The notes beneath the pieces were generated by a model. It worked only from the letters and a program-made list of their open reading frames with translations, was not told the origin of the DNA and searched no databases. The position numbers and the translations under genes are program-made. 64,000 nucleotides of DNA from Roseibium sp. (GTDB taxonomy: Bacteria > Pseudomonadota > Alphaproteobacteria > Rhizobiales > Stappiaceae), in NCBI GenBank assembly GCA_017643215.1, contig JAEPNV010000007.1:1-64000 (forward strand). The letters run 5' to 3'. Below are positions 42,748 to 55,249 of the stretch, piece by piece; the stretch's first letter is position 1; each line of letters begins with the position of its first letter.

Positions 42748-44238
42748 TCAGTCGGCAAATCCGGTCAGACGCGGGATCGTCATCGAAAGTGCCGGGATGT
42801 AGGTGATCAGGAAGATCACCGCTACCTCCACCGCCAGGAACGGCAGAATTGCTTTGGCAATGGTTTCAACCCGTTCCCTTGAAACTGACGCCGCAACAAA
42901 GAGCACAAGCCCCATGGGTGGTGTCGCAAGGCCGATGGTCAGGTTCACGCTCATGATGATGGCGAAGTGAATGGAATCGACGCCCATGGAGGTGAAGATC
43001 GGACCGAGGATCGGCCCCAGGATGATGATTGCCGGTCCGGCATCCAGGAACATGCCGACGATGAACAGCAGCAGGTTGATCAAGAACAGCAGGATCAGCG
43101 GGTTCTCTGACAGCGACAGGACATACGCGGCCATGATCTCAGGCGCGTGACTGAGGCTCACGACCGTTTTGAAGGCCATTGCCGCGCCGACCAGCAGCAG
43201 CACGACGGCGGATGTGATGCCGGCCCTGTTCAGGATGCCGGCGATCTCGCCCACCTTGATCGAATGCAGAACGAAGAAACCGATGATCAACGCATAAGCC
43301 ACAGCCACGGCAGCGGCTTCGGTCGGCGTGAAGACGCCAATCAGGATACCGCCCAGAATGATGATTGGCGTTTGCAGCGGGGCAACGGCTTTCTTGCAAA
43401 CCATGCGAAAGTCGTTTGAAACCGCGCGCCGCAAGCTCATCAAAATGATATGGGAGATCCCGAAGAGGGCCAGATAAAGAATGATCTCCGCCGTCCCTGA
43501 GATTTCCAAACCAAGCGCACCGGAAATCAGGAAAGCGAACGCGGCGAGCAGAAAGCAAATGTTTATGCGAAGCACCACGAAGGAAAACCAGTATTCCACC
43601 GGCGCCATTGACTGGCCCGGGCTCACGATCCTCTGCGCCTTTGGCAGATCATACTTGTCCGCCATGAAACGGACCATCAGCATGAGGCCAACGCCAACCA
43701 TGACACCGGGCACGATGCCAGCCAGGAACAGGGCCGCAACGCTTTCGCCCATCACATAGGCGTAGATGATCATGATGCCGGAGGGCGGAATGATCGGGCC
43801 AATCACCGATGATGCGGCGGTGACCGCCGCCGCAAAACGCCGTGTGTAGCCTTGCTTTTCCATGGCCGGAATCAGCATCGAGCCGAGCGCAGACGTGTCG
43901 GCGACCGCAGATCCGGAAAGCCCGGCAAACAACATGGAAGACAGGATGTTGACATGGGCCAGACCGCCGCGAAGGTGGCCCATCAGCGCCTGGCTGAACT
44001 CCACCAGACGGGTCGTGATGCCGCCCTTGTTCATCAGCTCGCCGGCAAGCATGAAGAACGGAATTGCCATCAACGGGAAGCTGTCCATGCCATTGTAGAC
44101 GTTGCGGTACAGCAAGGTGATGTCGCGTTCTTGTCCACTCAGCCACAGCAGCAGACCAGGAGCTGCCAAAAGCCCGAAGAACACGGGCAGACCGATCATC
44201 AGGAATAGCAGAAAGACGGGCAGAAACCAGATCAGCAT
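42748..44238 (-). CDS. TRAP transporter large permease (DctM)
   Basis: A 496-aa DctM, about 60 residues longer than the other two in this window; the extra length lies in the middle (around YDLPKAQRIVSPGQSMAPVE and following helices). It has MAIPFFMLAGELMNKGGITT, GLSGSAVADTSALGSMLIPA and GLATPPMGLVLFVAASVSRE. The ATG at 44238 shares a base with the dctQ stop (TGATG); an apparent longer frame to 44640 reads through dctQ and is rejected. Confidence 0.92.
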   Translation of the reverse strand: MLIWFLPVFLLFLMIGLPVFFGLLAAPGLLLWLSGQERDITLLYRNVYNGMDSFPLMAIPFFMLAGELMNKGGITTRLVEFSQALMGHLRGGLAHVNILSSMLFAGLSGSAVADTSALGSMLIPAMEKQGYTRRFAAAVTAASSVIGPIIPPSGIMIIYAYVMGESVAALFLAGIVPGVMVGVGLMLMVRFMADKYDLPKAQRIVSPGQSMAPVEYWFSFVVLRINICFLLAAFAFLISGALGLEISGTAEIILYLALFGISHIILMSLRRAVSNDFRMVCKKAVAPLQTPIIILGGILIGVFTPTEAAAVAVAYALIIGFFVLHSIKVGEIAGILNRAGITSAVVLLLVGAAMAFKTVVSLSHAPEIMAAYVLSLSENPLILLFLINLLLFIVGMFLDAGPAIIILGPILGPIFTSMGVDSIHFAIIMSVNLTIGLATPPMGLVLFVAASVSRERVETIAKAILPFLAVEVAVIFLITYIPALSMTIPRLTGFAD

Positions 44239-44840
44239 CAGTCGGCTCCCGCCATGTTCGCATCCGGGATCGCCGGCAGCCGATCGGCGCCACCGATAAT
44301 TGAAATGAGATTGCGCAGGATCAGCTCGATGTTGACCAGCGTCAGCAGGATCACCCCGACAAACATGGACAGCATCATCCAGCTGCGCGGCACTCTGATC
44401 CATTCCGTGAAGGTGAGATTGCCCGGAACATAAAGGGAGGCGGTTGCGAATTTGCCGCCGAAACCGGTGACCTCCGCATAGCCGATCTGGACCGAAATCA
44501 CGAGCACCACAAGTGAGATGGTCAAGAGGAAAAGCGTCAGCAGCTTTCCGGCAAACACCGGCAGCGCCTGGCCAAACATATCGATGGCGACAAATCCGCC
44601 CCGGCGGAAGGCCGTCGGCGCCATGAGGCCCGCCATCCACAACATGCCAAACCGGGCCGCTTCATCGGGCCAGGGCAGCGCGTTGTTCAGCAAGTAGCGG
44701 TAAACAACCTGGATCAGGATGGCGATGACCATCAAGGCTACAGCGACAATTCCGATCGCCCGCCCGATACGCAACAGATGCGAGTTAACGAAAGCCAATG
44801 GCCTTAAAACAGCCAGGAACCAGCCGCTCACTGATTGCAT
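44238..44840 (-). CDS. TRAP transporter small permease (DctQ)
   Basis: A 200-aa DctQ with four hydrophobic segments and the family motif NALPWPDEAARFGMLWMAGL at about 55-74. It opens the TRAP operon, downstream of the perfect inverted repeat at 44899-44925. The start follows GGGAGGAGCTC. Confidence 0.88.
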   Translation of the reverse strand: MQSVSGWFLAVLRPLAFVNSHLLRIGRAIGIVAVALMVIAILIQVVYRYLLNNALPWPDEAARFGMLWMAGLMAPTAFRRGGFVAIDMFGQALPVFAGKLLTLFLLTISLVVLVISVQIGYAEVTGFGGKFATASLYVPGNLTFTEWIRVPRSWMMLSMFVGVILLTLVNIELILRNLISIIGGADRLPAIPDANMAGAD

Positions 44841-44898
44841 GAGCTCCTCCCAGAGCGCGCATCCCAGTCGAATTATCGACGCGTATTATTTTTCGGGA

Positions 44899-44925
44899 TT
44901 TTCGTTTTACAAATCAAAACGAAAA
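44899..44925. promoter_or_regulatory. perfect 10-bp inverted repeat, likely DeoR-type operator
   Basis: TTTTCGTTTT (44899-44908) and AAAACGAAAA (44916-44925) are separated by ACAAATC. It lies between the DeoR stop (44931) and the dctQ start (44840). DeoR/GlpR-family sites often contain TTTCG/CGAAA half-sites. TACGAAAA repeats occur upstream of the DeoR gene too (about 45769-45783). The A/T arms could also fold as a weak terminator of deoR. Confidence 0.65.
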
Positions 44926-44930
44926 AAATG

Positions 44931-45734
44931 TCAAGTCAATTCGGCATCCCGAACACCATTTCGATCGGCAATGACGACTTCAACGCCGTTTTTCTGGCAG
45001 GCGTCGATAAAGGGCTTGCTGGCACCGGAATCGGTGATCAGCGTGTCGATCTGATCCAGGTGTCCGAAACAAACCGGGGCGCCGTGTCCGAACTTCCGGC
45101 AATCCGCGGCCAGAAACACATGGCGGGCCGCAGCAATGATGGCGCGCGTGACGGAGGCTTCACGCAAATCATAGTCGAGCAACGCGCCGTCAGACGCGAT
45201 CGCGGCCGTGCCGACAATGGCGAAGTCGGCGCGAAACTGGCGAATGAACTCCACCGCGCTTTCGCCCAGCACGACACCGTCCGATCCGCGGATCACGCCG
45301 GCCGGAATCATCACTTCCACACCGGAAAAATGCCTCAATTTATCAGCAAGATGAACGGAATCGGTGACGATCTTGAGGCCGAGATGGTGTTCCAGATGCG
45401 GAATTGCGGCTTCCGTTGTAGTCCCCGCATTCAGAATCACCGAGCTGTTGTTCGGGATCCGCGCAGCCAGGCTTCTTCCAATTTGTTCTTTTTCCGCCCT
45501 GGCAATCTCCCGCCGGGCCTCCAACCCGGTATAGACGGTGCCCGCCAGGAGCGCCGCGCCGCCATGAAACCGCGAGATCTGGTTGGCTTCGGAAAGCGTG
45601 GTCAGGTCCTTGCGGATAGTCTGGCGCGTGGCCCGAAATAACTCCGCCAGCTCTTCAACAGTGGCGCTGCCGACGTGCTTGAGATGCTGTAGAATTTCAG
45701 ATTGGCGCGTTCGAGAGTTACCGGGCTTCTTCAT
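44931..45734 (-). CDS. DeoR-family transcription regulator
   Basis: A 267-aa regulator (from ATG 45734). The HTH is in RQSEILQHLKHVGSATVEEL and LFRATRQTIRKDLTTLSE, followed by FHGGAALL and a DeoRC sugar-phosphate sensor (SVILNAGTTTEAAIPHLEHH, VIRGSDGVVLGESAVEFI, DYDLREASVTRAI). The 45734 start is chosen for GGGGGAGAG just upstream; ATG 45755 lies inside a palindrome (GTATCAT...ATGATAC, 45749-45770) and would add 7 residues. It heads the TRAP/catabolic cluster and probably represses it until a sugar phosphate appears. The E. coli sulfoquinovose regulator CsqR is also of the DeoR family. Confidence 0.9.
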   Translation of the reverse strand: MKKPGNSRTRQSEILQHLKHVGSATVEELAELFRATRQTIRKDLTTLSEANQISRFHGGAALLAGTVYTGLEARREIARAEKEQIGRSLAARIPNNSSVILNAGTTTEAAIPHLEHHLGLKIVTDSVHLADKLRHFSGVEVMIPAGVIRGSDGVVLGESAVEFIRQFRADFAIVGTAAIASDGALLDYDLREASVTRAIIAAARHVFLAADCRKFGHGAPVCFGHLDQIDTLITDSGASKPFIDACQKNGVEVVIADRNGVRDAELT

Positions 45735-45748
45735 CTCTCCCCCGAAAT

Positions 45749-45770
45749 GTATCATTTGCGATCATGATAC
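45749..45770. promoter_or_regulatory. palindrome at the DeoR gene start
   Basis: GTATCAT (45749-45755) and ATGATAC (45764-45770) form an inverted repeat immediately upstream of the chosen start. Next to it are two TACGAAAA-like half-sites. Probably the autoregulatory site or promoter of deoR. Confidence 0.4.
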
Positions 45771-46019
45771 GAAAATTACGAAAAAAACTACGCAAAAATT
45801 TCGGCGCAAAGTGTTTGGACAAGCGTGCTCATCGACAAGCTAGCCGGCAACAGTCTCTCCTTCACGGACAACTCCACCGGTAACGAAGGCAGCCACCCCA
45901 ACCTCGGTCCAAGGGGGATACGCTGAAAGACGCAGCTTCGAAACGGCGGCATCGTGGCAAGCTTTCGGTCGCAACCGCGTCGCCCGCTGTCCATGCGATC
46001 CACTTTCGCGGCCGGTGGT

Positions 46020-46967
46020 CTAGCTCGACAGCAGCGCGTGGATATCCTCTTCGGCAAGAAGCCGCGGACCGTTTTCCCTGATGTAGTCACACACCCGGTT
46101 CATTGCCGGATTGGGTTTTTGGTCAGATCGGTGAAGCACAAACCAGTGCCGGACGATCGGCAGCTGGCGGGCTTTGATGATCGCAAGGCGCCGGGACTTC
46201 AGTTCCTCGATCACCGTGTGAATGGAAATGAGCGCGATACCTAGGCCGGCGATCACGGCCTGTTTGATCGACTCGTTCGATTCCATCTCGGTGAAGGTGA
46301 AGGGGTGTCCTTCGCCGAGTTGATCCAGGAACCGCATGGCCAGGATGCGCGTGCCGGACCCAATCTCACGCATGATGAAGTGTTCCGAGAGAATATCAGA
46401 TGCCTCGACAGGCTCGCCTTGCGCGAGCGGATGATCAGGCGGCGCGATAAAAACATGCGGATGGTCGCCCATGCTGAATGCCGTCACTTCCGGCCTGCGG
46501 GGCGGGCGGCCCATGATGGCAAGATCGAGTTTGCCAGCCTCAAGATCGGAGATGATCCGGTCGCGGTTGCCGACTTGGAGAATGACCTCAATGTGCGGAT
46601 AAACATGCTTCAGTTGCGCAACGATGGACGGCGCAAAGTATTTTGCGGTGCTGACAACACCAAGGATCACTGATCCATCAAGACCTTTGGTCAAGGCTTC
46701 GATTCGGTGAATGGCTTTGGTCAGGGCCGCGGACGATGTCTCAAAGGCCTCCAGCAACGCCTCGCCTTCGGCCGTGGATTCAAAACCGCCCCTTGCCGAG
46801 CGGTTCACCAGAGCGCAGCCAAAATTGGATTCCAGCGCCTTCAATTGCGAATGAACCGCCGGTGGAGTGAGGCCCAAAGCCTCCGCAGCACTACTTATAT
46901 TGCCTGTTTTCACAATCCCATCGAGTGCGCGTAACTGTTTGAAAGTGAGGGAATTCAAGCGTTTCAT
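46020..46967 (-). CDS. cbbR: LysR-family regulator of the Calvin cycle operon (CbbR)
   Basis: A 315-aa LTTR with FKQLRALDGIVKTGNISSAA and ALGLTPPAVHSQLKALESNF in the HTH, and an effector domain (GSVILGVVSTAKYFAPSIVA, GKLDLAIMGRPPRRPEV, MESNESIKQAVIAGLGIALI). The EALGLTPPAVHSQLKALE and GVVSTAKYFAPS stretches are characteristic of CbbR. It is divergent from cbbF with a TNA-N7-TNA box in between, the standard arrangement. CbbR activates cbb genes in response to metabolites such as RuBP or NADPH. Confidence 0.93.
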   Translation of the reverse strand: MKRLNSLTFKQLRALDGIVKTGNISSAAEALGLTPPAVHSQLKALESNFGCALVNRSARGGFESTAEGEALLEAFETSSAALTKAIHRIEALTKGLDGSVILGVVSTAKYFAPSIVAQLKHVYPHIEVILQVGNRDRIISDLEAGKLDLAIMGRPPRRPEVTAFSMGDHPHVFIAPPDHPLAQGEPVEASDILSEHFIMREIGSGTRILAMRFLDQLGEGHPFTFTEMESNESIKQAVIAGLGIALISIHTVIEELKSRRLAIIKARQLPIVRHWFVLHRSDQKPNPAMNRVCDYIRENGPRLLAEEDIHALLSS

Positions 46968-46997
46968 TCAGAAAAAACTAATCCTGATTTCAAAAGA

Positions 46998-47010
46998 TTA
47001 AATTTTCTTA
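46998..47010. promoter_or_regulatory. CbbR-type box TNA-N7-TNA
   Basis: TTA-AATTTTC-TTA fits the published CbbR consensus TNA-N7-TNA and lies 31 bp upstream of the cbbR start and 55 bp before cbbF. Confidence 0.6.
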
Positions 47011-47064
47011 ACTCTCAGGTTCGGGAAAATCAAGGGCATCGGATGAGGGCGGGAGGCCTTGAAG

Positions 47065-48069
47065 ATGATCGCCAGTCAGAATTTCCCGGAAAGCACCGTG
47101 CCGGCGCGGCTCCAAGCCCCAATGGAAGCGTTGTGCAAGGTCGCCTGCGACCTGTCACGCACCATCGCGCGTGGTCCCTTGGCTGGCGCCCTTGGTGCCG
47201 ATGTTGGCGATACGACGCATGGTGACACGCAAAAGGCGCTGGATGTGCAGGCGGACGATGCTTTCGCCGCGGAACTGACCGGATCCGGCATCCGCTGGTA
47301 CGCCTCCGAAGAGCAGGAGAGTGTTGTTGAACTCGATCCGGATGGCGACCTGGCGCTTGCGATCGATCCGCTCGACGGCTCTTCGAACATCGACGTAAAC
47401 GTGTCGATCGGGACGATCTTTTCGATTTTCGAGGCCGACGACGAGCCGGATGCTTCCTTCTTGCGGCCTGGCACCGAGCAGCTCTGCGCCGGTTATCTGA
47501 TCTACGGACCGCAAACAGCGTTGATGGTCACCTTCGGCGATGGCGTCCAGCACTATGTGCTTGACCCGGTTGAGCGGACCTTCATGCTCGTCAACGCCAA
47601 TCTCAAGATCCCGGCGCAGGCGAGCGAGTTCGCGATCAACGCGTCCAACTACCGGCACTGGTCCAAGCCGATCCGCGCCTATATCGACGATTGCCTCGCA
47701 GGCGACACCGGGCCGCGCGCAAAGAACTTCAACATGCGCTGGGTGGCATCGCTCGTCGCTGAGACTCACCGGATCCTCAACCGGGGTGGCATATTCCTTT
47801 ATCCGTCCGATGCCCGCCCGGGATATGAGAACGGCCGTCTCCGCATGGTTTATGAGTGTGCTCCCATCGCGTTTTTGGTCGAGCAAGCGGGCGGCAAAGC
47901 CACAACCGGTTCTGATCGTCTGCTGAGCCAAACCGCCACCGACCTTCATGCCCGAACACCTTTCATCTTCGGATCGAGCGACAAGGTCGACCGTGTAGCG
48001 GCCTATCACGATTTGCCCGATCAGGAGGTCTCGGCCTTGTTCGGCACGCGGGGCCTGTTCAGAGCCTGA
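47065..48069 (+). CDS. cbbF: class I fructose-1,6-bisphosphatase
   Basis: A 334-aa sugar phosphatase releasing phosphate from fructose 1,6-bisphosphate (and often sedoheptulose 1,7-bisphosphate) for RuBP regeneration. It has the metal site [23 protein letters not shown] (the DPLDGSSN motif), [14 protein letters not shown] and GGIFLYPSD, then [23 protein letters not shown] 47065 is preferred since GGGAGG is 8 bases upstream; TTG 47059 is possible. It is the first gene of the cbb operon. Confidence 0.95.
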   Translation: MIASQNFPESTVPARLQAPMEALCKVACDLSRTIARGPLAGALGADVGDTTHGDTQKALDVQADDAFAAELTGSGIRWYASEEQESVVELDPDGDLALAIDPLDGSSNIDVNVSIGTIFSIFEADDEPDASFLRPGTEQLCAGYLIYGPQTALMVTFGDGVQHYVLDPVERTFMLVNANLKIPAQASEFAINASNYRHWSKPIRAYIDDCLAGDTGPRAKNFNMRWVASLVAETHRILNRGGIFLYPSDARPGYENGRLRMVYECAPIAFLVEQAGGKATTGSDRLLSQTATDLHARTPFIFGSSDKVDRVAAYHDLPDQEVSALFGTRGLFRA

Positions 48070-48117
48070 CGTCACAACGCACACGTTCAAAAACAAGACG
48101 ACGGCAGGGGAAACGCA

Positions 48118-48990
48118 ATGTCTAAGAAACATCCAATCATATCGGTGACCGGTTCATCCGGCGCGGGAACGACAACAGTCAAGACGACCTTCGACCAGAT
48201 ATTCCGCCGCGAGGGCGTCAAGGCCGTCTCGATCGAGGGCGATGCGTTTCACCGCTTTAGCCGGGCCGACATGAAGGCCGAACTTGACCGCCGCAAGCAA
48301 GGCGGGGATGCAACCTTCAGCCACTTTTCCTATGACGCCAACATCCTCGACAAGCTCGAGGGCGTGTTTCGCACCTACGGCGAGACCGGCACGGGTCAGA
48401 CGCGCCATTACGTGCACGACGAGGAGGACGCCGAGCGACGCGGCGTGCCGCCCGGCCAATTCACCGGTTGGGAAGACTTCGAGACGGGCTCTGACCTTCT
48501 TTTTTACGAGGGCTTGCACGGCGCGGTGGTCAATGAAGACGTCAATCTCGCCGACCTTGCGGATCTGAAGATCGGTGTGGTGCCGGTCATCAATCTGGAA
48601 TGGATCCAGAAGATCCACCGGGACAAGGCGAGCCGGGGCTACTCCACTGAAGCGGTAACCGACACGATCCTGCGCCGGATGCACGCCTATGTGCATTGCA
48701 TCTGTCCGCAGTTCATCCAGACGGATGTGAATTTCCAGCGCGTTCCGGTCGTGGACACCTCCGACCCGTTCATCGCCCGCTGGATACCGACCGCCGACGA
48801 AAGCCTCGTCGTCATCCGGTTTAGGAACCCGCGCGGGATCGACTTTCCCTATCTCACGTCGATGATCCAGGGCAGCTGGATGAGCCGGGCCAACTCCATC
48901 GTCATTCCCGGCGGCAAGCTCGATCTCGCCATGCAGCTCATCTTCACACCGATGGTCAATCGGCTCGTCCACGAATCCAAGCGCGCCTGA
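48118..48990 (+). CDS. cbbP: phosphoribulokinase
   Basis: A 290-aa bacterial (type I) phosphoribulokinase making RuBP from ribulose 5-phosphate and ATP. It has a P-loop variant [11 protein letters not shown] (11-21), [27 protein letters not shown] and [19 protein letters not shown]. Length and motifs are normal for the octameric proteobacterial enzyme, which is activated by NADH. Confidence 0.96.
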   Translation: MSKKHPIISVTGSSGAGTTTVKTTFDQIFRREGVKAVSIEGDAFHRFSRADMKAELDRRKQGGDATFSHFSYDANILDKLEGVFRTYGETGTGQTRHYVHDEEDAERRGVPPGQFTGWEDFETGSDLLFYEGLHGAVVNEDVNLADLADLKIGVVPVINLEWIQKIHRDKASRGYSTEAVTDTILRRMHAYVHCICPQFIQTDVNFQRVPVVDTSDPFIARWIPTADESLVVIRFRNPRGIDFPYLTSMIQGSWMSRANSIVIPGGKLDLAMQLIFTPMVNRLVHESKRA

Positions 48991-49001
48991 GGAGCGGCCC
49001 G

Positions 49002-50999
49002 ATGAACCAGCAACCAGCGATTTCCGTCTCCGAAGACTTGATGGCCAACGCCATCCGCGCGCTCGCAATGGACGCGGTGGAGGCCGCCAAGTCCGGACAT
49101 CCAGGAGCCCCGATGGGCCTGGCCGATGTGGCGACGGTTCTCTTCAACCGGTTCATCAAGATCGATCCGTCAGATCCGGCCTGGCCGGACCGCGACCGGT
49201 TCGTCATGTCGGCCGGCCACGGGTCGATGCTCGTCTACGCGATCCATCATCTGCTCGGGTATGACGACATGGATATCGAGCAGCTCAAAAGCTTCCGTCA
49301 GCTTGGCTCACGCACGGCGGGTCATCCCGAGTTCGGCCACGCCAAAGGGATTGAAACCACAACAGGTCCGCTCGGACAGGGAATTGCGACCGCGGTCGGA
49401 ATGGCGCTCGCGGAACGGATGCACAACGCGCGGTTCGGCGATGCGCTTGTTGATCACTTTACCTACGTCATCGCCGGAGACGGCTGCCTCATGGAAGGTA
49501 TCAGCCACGAGGCCATCGATCTGGCTGGGCATATGGGCCTTGGCCGGCTAATCGTCCTTTGGGACGATAATGAAATCACGATCGACGGATCGACCCACCT
49601 GTCCACATCCACAGATCAGAAAGCCCGGTTCGCGGCCGCCGGTTGGCATGTCCAAACCGTTGACGGACACGACAATGAGGCGATTGCAGCAGCCATCGCG
49701 GCGGCGCGGGAGGATGCACGTCCATCGATGATCGCCTGCAAGACGATCATCGGGTTTGGTGCGCCGACCAAGCAGGGCACATCCGCGACGCACGGGGCGC
49801 CGCTCGGCGCACAGGAAGTAGCTGCCACCCGAGATGCGCTGGATTGGCCGCATGCTGCGTTTGAAATCCCGGATGAGATTTATGCCGGCTGGCAGGAAAT
49901 TACCGCCCGTGGGCGAGATGCACGGGATGCCTGGGAAGCACGCTTAGGCCGCGCCGAAAACCGGGCCGAATTCACCGCGTCCCTCATGGCGCCGGATACG
50001 GCCAAATTGGCAATCGCTATGGCCGTCCACAAAGATAGACTTTTCGCCGACAGTCCGAGGGTCGCGACCCGCAAAGCCTCCGAAATGGCGCTCGACATTG
50101 TCAACTCCGCGCTTGCGAACACGATCGGTGGGTCGGCGGATCTGACCGGCTCCAACAACACCCGGACCAAGGACATGGTTCCAGTGAGCCGGACCGATTA
50201 CGGGGGCGACTACATTCACTACGGCGTGCGAGAACATGCCATGGCCGCGGCCATGAACGGGATCGCACTCCATGGCGGCTTCGTTCCCTATGGTGGGACG
50301 TTTCTCGTTTTCGCCGACTATTGCCGCCCGGCCATCCGGCTTTCTGCCCTGATGGAAGTGCCGGTCACCTACGTGATGACGCACGATTCCATCGGTCTTG
50401 GCGAGGACGGCCCGACCCACCAGCCGGTCGAAACACTGGCGAGCCTCCGCGCCATGCCAAACATCGCCGTGATCCGGCCTGCTGATGCGATCGAGACCGC
50501 CGAAGCCTGGGAATTGGCCGCTGCATCGAGGAAGTCGCCCACCGTTTTGTGCCTGTCACGCCAGGGGCTGCCAACGGTCCGCACAGAATCCAACACGGCA
50601 AATTTGACCGCGAAAGGCGCCTACGTCCTGCGGGAGGCCGTTGGCGCGCGCGACGTGACGCTGATCGCCACCGGTTCGGAAGTCGAAATCGCGCTTCAGG
50701 CCGCTGATGCCCTCTCTCAAGACGGCATCCAAGCTGCCGTCGTCTCTGCTCCGTGCTTCGAATTGTTCGCGGCGCAGAATCCGGCCTACCGCGCAAGCGT
50801 ACTCGGCACCGCGCCCCGGGTCGGTGTCGAGGCCGCCGTCCGGCAAAGCTGGGGCCTTTTCCTGCGCCCGGAGGACGCGTTCATCGGCATGAGCGGTTTT
50901 GGCGCATCCGCGCCGGCTTCTGACCTCTATCGCCACTTTGGCATCACAGCCGACGCGGTTGTCTCGGCGGCGCGGGAACTGATTGGGGAGAAACACTGA
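49002..50999 (+). CDS. cbbT: transketolase
   Basis: A 665-aa ThDP enzyme that rearranges C2 units in RuBP regeneration. It has [20 protein letters not shown], the ThDP motif [21 protein letters not shown] to [10 protein letters not shown], and RYFGVREHA-like [20 protein letters not shown] near residue 410, then [18 protein letters not shown]. The start at 49002 follows GAGGAGCGGCCCG. It lies in the cbb operon between PRK and PGK. Confidence 0.96.
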   Translation: MNQQPAISVSEDLMANAIRALAMDAVEAAKSGHPGAPMGLADVATVLFNRFIKIDPSDPAWPDRDRFVMSAGHGSMLVYAIHHLLGYDDMDIEQLKSFRQLGSRTAGHPEFGHAKGIETTTGPLGQGIATAVGMALAERMHNARFGDALVDHFTYVIAGDGCLMEGISHEAIDLAGHMGLGRLIVLWDDNEITIDGSTHLSTSTDQKARFAAAGWHVQTVDGHDNEAIAAAIAAAREDARPSMIACKTIIGFGAPTKQGTSATHGAPLGAQEVAATRDALDWPHAAFEIPDEIYAGWQEITARGRDARDAWEARLGRAENRAEFTASLMAPDTAKLAIAMAVHKDRLFADSPRVATRKASEMALDIVNSALANTIGGSADLTGSNNTRTKDMVPVSRTDYGGDYIHYGVREHAMAAAMNGIALHGGFVPYGGTFLVFADYCRPAIRLSALMEVPVTYVMTHDSIGLGEDGPTHQPVETLASLRAMPNIAVIRPADAIETAEAWELAAASRKSPTVLCLSRQGLPTVRTESNTANLTAKGAYVLREAVGARDVTLIATGSEVEIALQAADALSQDGIQAAVVSAPCFELFAAQNPAYRASVLGTAPRVGVEAAVRQSWGLFLRPEDAFIGMSGFGASAPASDLYRHFGITADAVVSAARELIGEKH

Positions 51000-51001
51000 C
51001 C

Positions 51002-52210
51002 ATGTACGGTTTGAGAGACATCCAAAACGCAGCCGTGCGCGGCCGGACCGTGCTGATCCGCGCGGATCTGAACGTGCCAATGAAAGACGGTGTCATCACG
51101 GACACGACGCGGATCGAGCGGTTCGCGCCGACCGTGAAGGAGCTTACGCGGCGCGGCGCGGCCGTCGTCATCATGACCCATCTCGGCCGTCCGACGGGCG
51201 AGCCCAATCCGCATTACTCCACGCGGCCCCTGGCCGACGCCCTTCAAGAAGCGCTGGGCATGGATGTGACCTTCGCCCAGGACTGCGTTGGACCGGTCGC
51301 TGAACGGGCGACCGCCAATCTTGAGCCCGGACGCGTCGTGGTTCTGGAAAACCTGCGCTTTCATAAAGGGGAGACGGAGAACAGCCGCAACTTTGCCATG
51401 CGCCTCTCCGTCAACGGCGACATCTATGTCAATGACGCCTTTTCCTGCGCCCACCGGGCACATGCGTCGACCGATGCGATTGCCAATCTGTTGCCAAGCT
51501 ATGCTGGCCCGTCCCTTCTCAGCGAAATTGACGCGCTTGAGCAGGCCTTGATCGCGCCGGACCGTCCGGTCGTCGCCATAGTCGGCGGCGCGAAGGTCTC
51601 CACCAAGATTGCGGTTTTGAAGAACCTGGTCGAGCGGCTCGACGCCATCATCATCGGTGGCGGCATGGCCAACACGTTCCTGCTTGCAAAAGGCTGCCCG
51701 ATGGGCAAGTCGCTGCATGAGGCTGATCAGATCGGCACCGTTCGTGAGATTGAGGCGCTCGCCAAAAAATCCGGTTGCCGGATCGTCCTGCCGAGCGACG
51801 TTGTGATCGCGCGCGAATTCGCCAAGGGCGCCGAAGCATCGGTGGTCTCCGCTGACGCTTGTCCGCCGGATGCCATGATCCTGGATGCCGGACCGAAGAG
51901 CCTTGCGAGTTTCGCAGGTCTGCTTGCGGACGCGCGGACCGTGCTTTGGAACGGCCCACTCGGCACGTTCGAAATTCCCCCATTCGACAGGGCAACGGTC
52001 GATTTGGCGCGGTCCGCCGCCTGGCTCACCGGTGAGGGCAAGCTCGTCACCATTGCCGGAGGGGGTGACACGGTCGCTGCCCTTAACGCGGCCAGTGTCG
52101 CCGAGAACTTCACCTATGTCTCCACCGCCGGTGGGGCGTTTCTGGAATGGCTGGAAGGCAAGACCCTTCCAGGCATCGCGGCCCTGATGACCAACAATCA
52201 AGCCGCTTGA
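51002..52210 (+). CDS. cbbK: phosphoglycerate kinase
   Basis: A 402-aa PGK that phosphorylates 3-phosphoglycerate from ATP, the step after RuBisCO. It has [68 protein letters not shown] and the GGGDTVAAL nucleotide loop near the C-terminus. Starts 2 bp after the cbbT stop. Presence of a pgk inside the cbb operon is found in only part of proteobacterial cbb clusters. Confidence 0.96.
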   Translation: MYGLRDIQNAAVRGRTVLIRADLNVPMKDGVITDTTRIERFAPTVKELTRRGAAVVIMTHLGRPTGEPNPHYSTRPLADALQEALGMDVTFAQDCVGPVAERATANLEPGRVVVLENLRFHKGETENSRNFAMRLSVNGDIYVNDAFSCAHRAHASTDAIANLLPSYAGPSLLSEIDALEQALIAPDRPVVAIVGGAKVSTKIAVLKNLVERLDAIIIGGGMANTFLLAKGCPMGKSLHEADQIGTVREIEALAKKSGCRIVLPSDVVIAREFAKGAEASVVSADACPPDAMILDAGPKSLASFAGLLADARTVLWNGPLGTFEIPPFDRATVDLARSAAWLTGEGKLVTIAGGGDTVAALNAASVAENFTYVSTAGGAFLEWLEGKTLPGIAALMTNNQAA

Positions 52211-52221
52211 GGGAGGATGAA

Positions 52222-54787
<2,566 letters not shown>

Positions 54788-54798
54788 GGAGAAAACCC

Positions 54799-55191
54799 AT
54801 GCGTATCACCCAAGGATGCTTTTCGTTCCTGCCGGACCTCGATGATCAACAGATCTCCGCGCAGATTGAGTATTGCCTTCAAAAAGAATGGGCCATCGGC
54901 ATCGAATACACCGACGACCCGCACCCCCGGAACACCTACTGGGACATGTGGGGCAATCCGATGTTTGATCTCCGCGACGCCAAGGGCGTGATGATGGAGC
55001 TTGACGAATGCCGGAAAGTCCACGGCGACAGCTACATCCGCATTAATGCCTTCAACGACACCCGCGGTGTGGAGTCGGTGAAGATGTCCTTCATCGTCAA
55101 CCGGCCGGCATCCGAGCCGAAGATCCACATGCAGCGGACCGATTTTGTCGACCGGGCGCAGAAATATGCCTGGGATGTCCGGCCACAATGA
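54799..55191 (+). CDS. cbbS: RuBisCO small subunit
   Basis: A 130-aa small subunit with [20 protein letters not shown] and [20 protein letters not shown] typical of form IC. The C-terminal extension ([20 protein letters not shown]), which forms the central beta-barrel in red-type enzymes, is present. It begins 12 bp after cbbL. Confidence 0.97.
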   Translation: MRITQGCFSFLPDLDDQQISAQIEYCLQKEWAIGIEYTDDPHPRNTYWDMWGNPMFDLRDAKGVMMELDECRKVHGDSYIRINAFNDTRGVESVKMSFIVNRPASEPKIHMQRTDFVDRAQKYAWDVRPQ

Positions 55192-55198
55192 TAACACG

Positions 55199-55224
55199 CC
55201 CGCGCGGGCCATCACTCGCGCGGG
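55199..55224. promoter_or_regulatory. intercistronic hairpin between cbbS and cbbX
   Basis: CCCGCGCG (55199-55206) and CGCGCGGG (55217-55224) form a perfect 8-bp GC-only stem with a 10-nt loop, starting 8 bp after the cbbS stop. No T-run follows. It probably stabilises the abundant upstream message and lowers read-through into cbbX. Confidence 0.6.
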
Positions 55225-55249
55225 ATCCGAGATCCCAATAGAGCACATC

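Noticed and set aside
44239..44640. N-terminal extension of the third dctM
   Set aside because: It reads through dctQ in another frame; ATG 44238 overlaps the dctQ stop as expected for these operons.
45788..46090. 100-codon minus-strand frame between cbbR and deoR
   Set aside because: It overlaps the cbbR 3' end, is Arg/Pro/Ser-rich and has no family features.
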